A DNA stretch of 64,000 nt from positions 1-64,000 of the forward strand of contig CAZIOS010000013.1 in NCBI GenBank assembly GCA_964540905.1. Direction: 5' to 3'. Made by a program: the position numbers and the translations under genes. Below, piece by piece: positions 59,643-64,000 of the stretch. Position 1 is the first letter of the stretch. Each line of letters starts with the position of its first letter. The notes beneath the pieces are model-generated. The model was given only the letters and a program-made list of their open reading frames with translations, was not told where the DNA came from and ran no database searches. Source of the DNA: VAYN01 sp964540905. Lineage in GTDB: Bacteria > Actinomycetota > Thermoleophilia > Solirubrobacterales > 70-9.

Positions 59643-61388
59643 ATGAACAGCGAGCGTCCGGAGGAGCGAAACCCCTACGGTAAAGACGCCGCCATGAAGA
59701 CCTTCACGGTCAGGCGGAGCGGCACGATCTATCTCTACGGGCCCGAGATCGATGTGATCGACACCGTCCAGTTCCAGCGCCTGCGACACATAAAACAGCT
59801 CGGCACGAGCGATTTCGTGTTCCCGGGCGCAACCCACAATCGTTTCGAGCATTCGCTCGGCGCCGTCGCCGCCGCCCAGAAGATCATCGACGCCGCCCGG
59901 ATCAAGCCCGACAAGGACGCGGACTCGGCCAAGATCGACGGCACGGGCGAACGACTGGCCCGACTCGGGGCCCTGCTCCACGATCTCTTCCATGTGCCAT
60001 ACGGCCACACCCTCGAGGACGAGTTCGGTCTCCTCGAGCGCCACGACGAGAACACCGAGCGGATCAAGGCTCTGCTCGTGGACAGCGAGATCGGGGAGAT
60101 CCTTCGGGAGTCTCTGAAGGAGAAGGCGCTCGGAGAGAAGACCGAGTACGACCTTCTGCTGGAGATGCTTCACGCCGGACCTCCTCCATCGGAGGAAGAG
60201 CCCGACGATGGCGACGAGCTACAGGCGCTCCGGCTTGGCGAGTACACCTACGTCGCCGACATCGTAGGAAACACCGTCTGTGCCGATGCGCTCGACTACA
60301 TCGACCGCGATCTCTCCGCCTGTGGCATGCCCGTGGCCCTCGGTGACCGCTTCCTTGACTTTTTCGCGATCACGCCGGAGTCCGCTGCCCTGCCCGAGAA
60401 CCGCAACCGGATGGCTCTCCGCCTCGACAAGCATGGAATGCCCCGACCTGACGTCGAGTCGGAGATCCTGAAGCTCCTCACCTACCGCTACGAGCTCGCC
60501 GAGCGGGTCTTCTTCCACCACGCCAAGAACGCGGCCTCGGTGATGATCGGTAGGGCGGTCGAGCTCTTGAATCTCGCGGCCGACGACTCAAACTTCTACT
60601 CGCTGGGCGACGACACCCTGCTCGCGATCCTTGCCGAACCCGAGCTGGCCGCGAGCCTTGGGATCGAGGTCGAGAGTGACCCCGATCTGCGGCAGCGGGC
60701 ACGCGAGATCGGGCGGCTTCTCTACTGTCGCCGCCTCTACAAACTCCGTTACCTCGCCGTTGCCGACGACGACGTCGACGGCAGAGCGGAAGACATCTGG
60801 GCGACCTATGGGAAGAGTGGGGCGAGGCGGGCGCTCGAGGACGAACTCGCCGCCCAGGCGGGCCTCGAGCCTGACCAAGTCCTCGTACACCTGCTGAGGC
60901 CGAAGATGATGGCGAAGCTGGCGAAGGTCCGTGTGTACCTGGCGGATGGCACGGTGACCTCTTTCCAGGCCTGGGACGAACGGCACAGCGGCCGGGTCCG
61001 TGCCTTGAATGAAGCGCACGCCCGGCTATGGCGAATCGGCGTCTTCGTTCACCCAGAGGTCGCGGACAATCCGGGCATCTGGCGTTTGGTGGCCGGTGCC
61101 GCCAGGGAAAAGTTCAAGATCAAGTCTCGCTACGCGCCCAGCGAGGTCGACGAGCCATATCTCGCGGCCGTTTTCGACCTGAACGCGGACAAGGAGAACT
61201 GGCCGATCAGCGATCGGCAGGACCTGATCGAGAGAACGGTGGCAGCGGCCGCCTCGGCTCTCACGTCCCTGGACGCGGCGGTCCAGCAGATGCGAATCGT
61301 GGCTTCGAGCGGCGAGAGGGCACCGGCCAGGCAGTCGGAGGAGCCGGCGCAAGGGCGTTTGCTTGATGAGGGGGGAGCCGAGCGGTGA
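59643..61388 (+). CDS. HD-domain nucleotide phosphohydrolase (dNTPase/SAMHD1-like)
   Basis: 581 residues. The start has VIDTVQFQRLRHIKQLGTS and the HD metal residues: His70 in NRFEHSLG, His113-Asp114 in LLHDLFHVPYGH (with His117 and His122), and a later Asp in CADALDYIDRD. This is the dGTPase/SAMHD1-type arrangement; the C-terminal half of about 250 residues is family-specific. Deoxynucleotide hydrolysis is likely, and such enzymes can restrict phages. ATG 59643 chosen. The next gene overlaps by 4 bp (GTGA). Confidence 0.8.
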   Translation: MNSERPEERNPYGKDAAMKTFTVRRSGTIYLYGPEIDVIDTVQFQRLRHIKQLGTSDFVFPGATHNRFEHSLGAVAAAQKIIDAARIKPDKDADSAKIDGTGERLARLGALLHDLFHVPYGHTLEDEFGLLERHDENTERIKALLVDSEIGEILRESLKEKALGEKTEYDLLLEMLHAGPPPSEEEPDDGDELQALRLGEYTYVADIVGNTVCADALDYIDRDLSACGMPVALGDRFLDFFAITPESAALPENRNRMALRLDKHGMPRPDVESEILKLLTYRYELAERVFFHHAKNAASVMIGRAVELLNLAADDSNFYSLGDDTLLAILAEPELAASLGIEVESDPDLRQRAREIGRLLYCRRLYKLRYLAVADDDVDGRAEDIWATYGKSGARRALEDELAAQAGLEPDQVLVHLLRPKMMAKLAKVRVYLADGTVTSFQAWDERHSGRVRALNEAHARLWRIGVFVHPEVADNPGIWRLVAGAAREKFKIKSRYAPSEVDEPYLAAVFDLNADKENWPISDRQDLIERTVAAAASALTSLDAAVQQMRIVASSGERAPARQSEEPAQGRLLDEGGAER

Positions 61389-62200
61389 CGCCACAGATGC
61401 CACTGTCGGCTCTGCGGGAAATAGACGAAATCGCCCTTGCCCTTCGGCCGAGGCGTTGGGGGCAGTTCAAGATACGGTCGGTCGCTAGGCGTCTCGGAAT
61501 CAGTGTCGAATCCAGGTCCCTGGGTTCGGAGCTCTTCGGCCTGACCCTCGACTCGGAGCGGGTTCTCCTGAGAAGAGAGGGTTTGGTCGGATCCGCCCGG
61601 GCTTTCACGTTCGCTCACGAGGTCGCGCACGTGCTTGAGCGAAGAGGTCGGTTCCGCGGGGTCTCACGGGAGCAGAGCGAGTGGCTCGCCGACCGTTTTG
61701 CGCGAGAGCTCCTTCTTCCGAGGCGTTGGCTGATCGGCGCCTCGCCCGAGGAGATCCAGCGCGCGACCACCAGGCGATGGTTGTCCCCGGAGATCGTGTG
61801 TATGCAGGCCGCGGCTGCGGGCCGGGCCCCTGACGTCATTCGGGGCGATTGCTCGGTGCTCTGTCGCCGATGCGGCGAGCGCCACGCGCGGCCCGACTGC
61901 GAGTGTTTCCCTGCTCGCCTCCGACCATCAGCGGCCCAGGAACTGCCGTCGATGCACACAGTTCTACGGCGTCTAACCAAACCCGCGATCACGGCGAGCC
62001 CCCTGGTGTTCCCGTGTCTTTTCGATGCCCCGGGATGCGAGGTGCGCCATGATGATTTCGGCCCGGTGGTGCCGGAGGTGAACAAGAGTCAAGACGTGAT
62101 CGAAGGGACGACCAGGGCAGAGCGGGCTGCACCTCCTTCGTCGAAGGAGCGCGCGTCAGCCCAACTGGCCATCTGCCGTACCGATTTCGCTCCGTTCTAG
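61385..62200 (+). CDS. ImmA/IrrE-type metallopeptidase
   Basis: 271 residues. Zinc-peptidase motif FAHEVAHVLERRG (His78, Glu79, His82) with the third-ligand region SEWLADRFARELLLP are typical of ImmA/IrrE (COG2856). A Cys-rich segment follows (LCRRCGERHARPDCECF, four Cys), possibly a second zinc site. In phages and islands such peptidases cleave partner repressors or act as toxin regulators. It overlaps the HD gene end and probably works with it. GTG start. Confidence 0.8.
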   Translation: MTPQMPLSALREIDEIALALRPRRWGQFKIRSVARRLGISVESRSLGSELFGLTLDSERVLLRREGLVGSARAFTFAHEVAHVLERRGRFRGVSREQSEWLADRFARELLLPRRWLIGASPEEIQRATTRRWLSPEIVCMQAAAAGRAPDVIRGDCSVLCRRCGERHARPDCECFPARLRPSAAQELPSMHTVLRRLTKPAITASPLVFPCLFDAPGCEVRHDDFGPVVPEVNKSQDVIEGTTRAERAAPPSSKERASAQLAICRTDFAPF

Positions 62201-62305
62201 GGGTCTACGTAATGTGAGTTATCCGGCGATCGCCGCCGCTCTAAATCCATATTTCACTTTGCTGGCTGGACAGAAGGGTTTTTTGAAGGCAACTAGAATC
62301 GGACG

Positions 62306-63667
62306 ATGAGCGGGGGGAGAGCATCCGCAAGGGCCTCGGAGGAGCTCGACATGAGGGCCTTCCGCGCAGCACAGGTCGTGCGGAAAAGGATGCGCACCAA
62401 ACGGAGGATCGTCGAAGAGTCCGCCTTCCTCTCAGAACCGTCTCGAGAGCTTGGGCGGCTCCAGGACGCAGGCGTAGTTGCCGCGTACATCCCCGACCAG
62501 AAGGCGTGGCGCAAACTCAGTCCCGGTTCGAAAGCCAAGCCCGGTCACCCTGGTCTCTGGTTGACGCTTGCCCCAGGCCTCGGGTACCTGATTGGCGTCG
62601 ACATCGCTCATAGCCATGTGTCCGCATCGATAACCAAGGCTGACTTCAGCGGGGTCTTGGACGTCGCGCTGCGCGAGCCGATGTCAGGCTTGGATGAGGA
62701 TCCAGAGATGGCGTTCGACGTCGCCGCTCGCCTGATCGCAAGGGCGTTCGCGCAGGCCAGAGATCGGCACGGGGCGACTCCCGAGGAAGTGATCGGCATC
62801 GGCATTGGTCTCCCCGCCCCGGTCAACCGGGAAACGAAGACGATCTCGCCGGAGATGCACATCCTCTCCGCATGGAGTCGCTACTCGCCCGCGGATGAAC
62901 TCTCCAGTCGGCTCCATGAGATCCTCCCCGACGCTCCGATCGAGGTCGACAACGACGCTAGCCTTGGTGCCCTGGGCGTTCACTGCTGGGAGACCCTCAC
63001 TTCCGACCCGGCAACCGTCCCCCGCGATCTCCTCTACGTTCGAGTCGGAGATGGAATCGGCGCCGGCGTGGTGATCAAGGGAAAGCTCGTCGGGGGCGGG
63101 TCGGGGTTTGCCGGCGAGATCGGCCACGTGAAGATCGACGAACGGGGGCATTTCTGCCCGCGCTGCGGTCAGCGCGGTTGCGTCGAGACCAAGACGAGCG
63201 ACCGCGCCGTTCTCGCCGAGTTGGGCCCGACGGTGTTCGCCGACATCCCCGGTGCGCTTGCAATCGAGGACGTGATCGCCCGCCGACATCCGGCCTGCTT
63301 CAGAGCGCTCCACGAGGCCGGCTGGCATCTGGGCACGGCCCTGGCCCACGCCCGAACGCTGCTGGACCCCACGCGGATCTACATCGGCGGAGCGATGGCG
63401 GGCTCGGAGCGCTTCATGCACGGCATCCAGGAAGGCATCGTCAGCAATTCGCTGACGCTCGCCGAGCAGGTCGGCGAACTGGTCTCACCGTCACCGACTT
63501 CGCTCTCCGATCTCCGCCTCGACCTCGCCTCGCCCGAGCTCCTTGGGGCCATTGCGATCGCCCTGCACCGTTGCGGGGACAGCTATATCGAGCAGACGCT
63601 GAGGAATTTTCAGCTGCAGAAAACGGGGCGGCCGAGCATCGGTGACGGCGTCGTTTCCGCCGACTGA
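62306..63667 (+). CDS. ROK family sugar kinase/regulator-like protein
   Basis: 453 residues. The ROK fold has GYLIGVDIAHSHVSASI as phosphate-1 strand, IGIGIGLPAPV, EVDNDASLGALG, VGDGIGAGVVIKGKLVGGGSGFAGEIGH and the zinc motif CPRCGQRGCVE. The N-terminal 85 residues are longer than in kinases and may hold a weak winged helix, though none is clear. Sugar kinase or transcription factor; the island context favours neither. ATG 62306; it is preceded by a 105-bp AT-rich gap. Confidence 0.8.
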   Translation: MSGGRASARASEELDMRAFRAAQVVRKRMRTKRRIVEESAFLSEPSRELGRLQDAGVVAAYIPDQKAWRKLSPGSKAKPGHPGLWLTLAPGLGYLIGVDIAHSHVSASITKADFSGVLDVALREPMSGLDEDPEMAFDVAARLIARAFAQARDRHGATPEEVIGIGIGLPAPVNRETKTISPEMHILSAWSRYSPADELSSRLHEILPDAPIEVDNDASLGALGVHCWETLTSDPATVPRDLLYVRVGDGIGAGVVIKGKLVGGGSGFAGEIGHVKIDERGHFCPRCGQRGCVETKTSDRAVLAELGPTVFADIPGALAIEDVIARRHPACFRALHEAGWHLGTALAHARTLLDPTRIYIGGAMAGSERFMHGIQEGIVSNSLTLAEQVGELVSPSPTSLSDLRLDLASPELLGAIAIALHRCGDSYIEQTLRNFQLQKTGRPSIGDGVVSAD

Positions 63668-63798
63668 GGGTCAAATCGGACTGACCGCGGCGGCAGTTTG
63701 CCGCATGTGTCGCATATGTCCTCGAGCCCTCCTTCGGAGGTCTCGGCTCCCCTACGGTCCACCGTCCCGAAACCGCCGTTGATCGAAAGGAGCTGGTC

Positions 63799-64000
63799 GT
63801 GCCTCACCCTCGCCATCATGGCCCCCACCCCCATCACCCGCCGCACGCACCCGGTCACCACCGCCGTGGACCTGGCGCCGTGCACTGGCTGTTCAGCGCC
63901 GAGAGGCGCGCAAGCCTGGCGGAGGCCGCCAGCATCCTGGCCCGGTTCGGGGCTGCCCTTGCCAATGGGAGAACGATCGAGCTCCGCGACGACCTCGTGG
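63799..64000 (+). CDS. N-terminal part of a His-rich, possibly amphi-Trp-type protein
   Basis: The GTG at 63799 has AAGGAG 6 bases upstream and the frame is open to the window end (67 codons). The first 24 residues are His/Pro-rich and could bind metal. The rest (AERRASLAEAASILARFGAALANGRTIELRDDLV) resembles the start of amphi-Trp domain proteins, function unknown. Incomplete. Confidence 0.55.
   Translation, partial: MPHPRHHGPHPHHPPHAPGHHRRGPGAVHWLFSAERRASLAEAASILARFGAALANGRTIELRDDLV

Overview
The window is GC-rich DNA with GTG/TTG starts, many 1-4 bp stop/start overlaps and actinobacterial gene families: a resuscitation-promoting-factor domain, tad-type pilus genes, a PknB-like kinase and Pho boxes of the Streptomyces type. 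The most likely source is an actinomycete of class Thermoleophilia (Solirubrobacterales-like). That placement is inferred from gene content, not from a marker gene.

Positions 1-49 kb look like core chromosome. In order they hold: a membrane helix-hairpin-helix protein, a flavin disulfide reductase, tmRNA (ssrA), a peroxiredoxin, an ABC-F ATPase, purU and an Rpf-like protein (0-10.6 kb); a phosphate block with two OmpR-type regulators, pstSCAB-phoU, ppx, two split CHAD proteins, a PHP-glycosyltransferase fusion, ppk1, a DUF47 protein and pit (10.9-25.2 kb); tad/pilus-like genes interrupted by toxin-antitoxin modules (25.6-30.3 kb); lipid enzymes, a cupredoxin, uvrC-rapZ and an ABC exporter (30.3-37.1 kb); gap-pgk-tpiA-gpmI and tgt (37.2-43 kb); and a PknB-like kinase, argS, cytochrome c maturation genes and tRNA-Gly (43-49.2 kb). 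In the phosphate block, 11-bp-period direct repeats of TTCAC precede the response regulator, the orphan winged-helix gene and the PHP-glycosyltransferase gene, and a TTTACAT variant precedes pstS. They tie uptake, polyphosphate metabolism and a predicted lipid-glycosylation enzyme into one regulon.

From tRNA-Gly (49.2 kb) to the right end the content is accessory. There is a 1 kb stretch with no convincing gene, then a tight four-gene operon (papain-like peptidase, ribbon-helix-helix-like protein, two-helix membrane protein, SinR/Cas2-like protein). A broken tRNA-Met 3' fragment and a decayed serine recombinase mark a likely integration site at 54 kb. Beyond it is a cluster resembling a defence island: NdpA-like plus RelA/SpoT-like genes, diverging across a perfect SOS-type box from a TcmP/three-Cys (DUF5131) pair, then an HD nucleotidase with an ImmA/IrrE-type metallopeptidase, and a ROK protein.

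The best candidates for undescribed biology are the NdpA/RelA-SpoT pair under a LexA-type site, the four-gene peptidase/SinR operon, and the Pho-controlled PHP-glycosyltransferase fusion. Long inverted repeats lie between several genes, often convergent ones, and probably serve as terminators.
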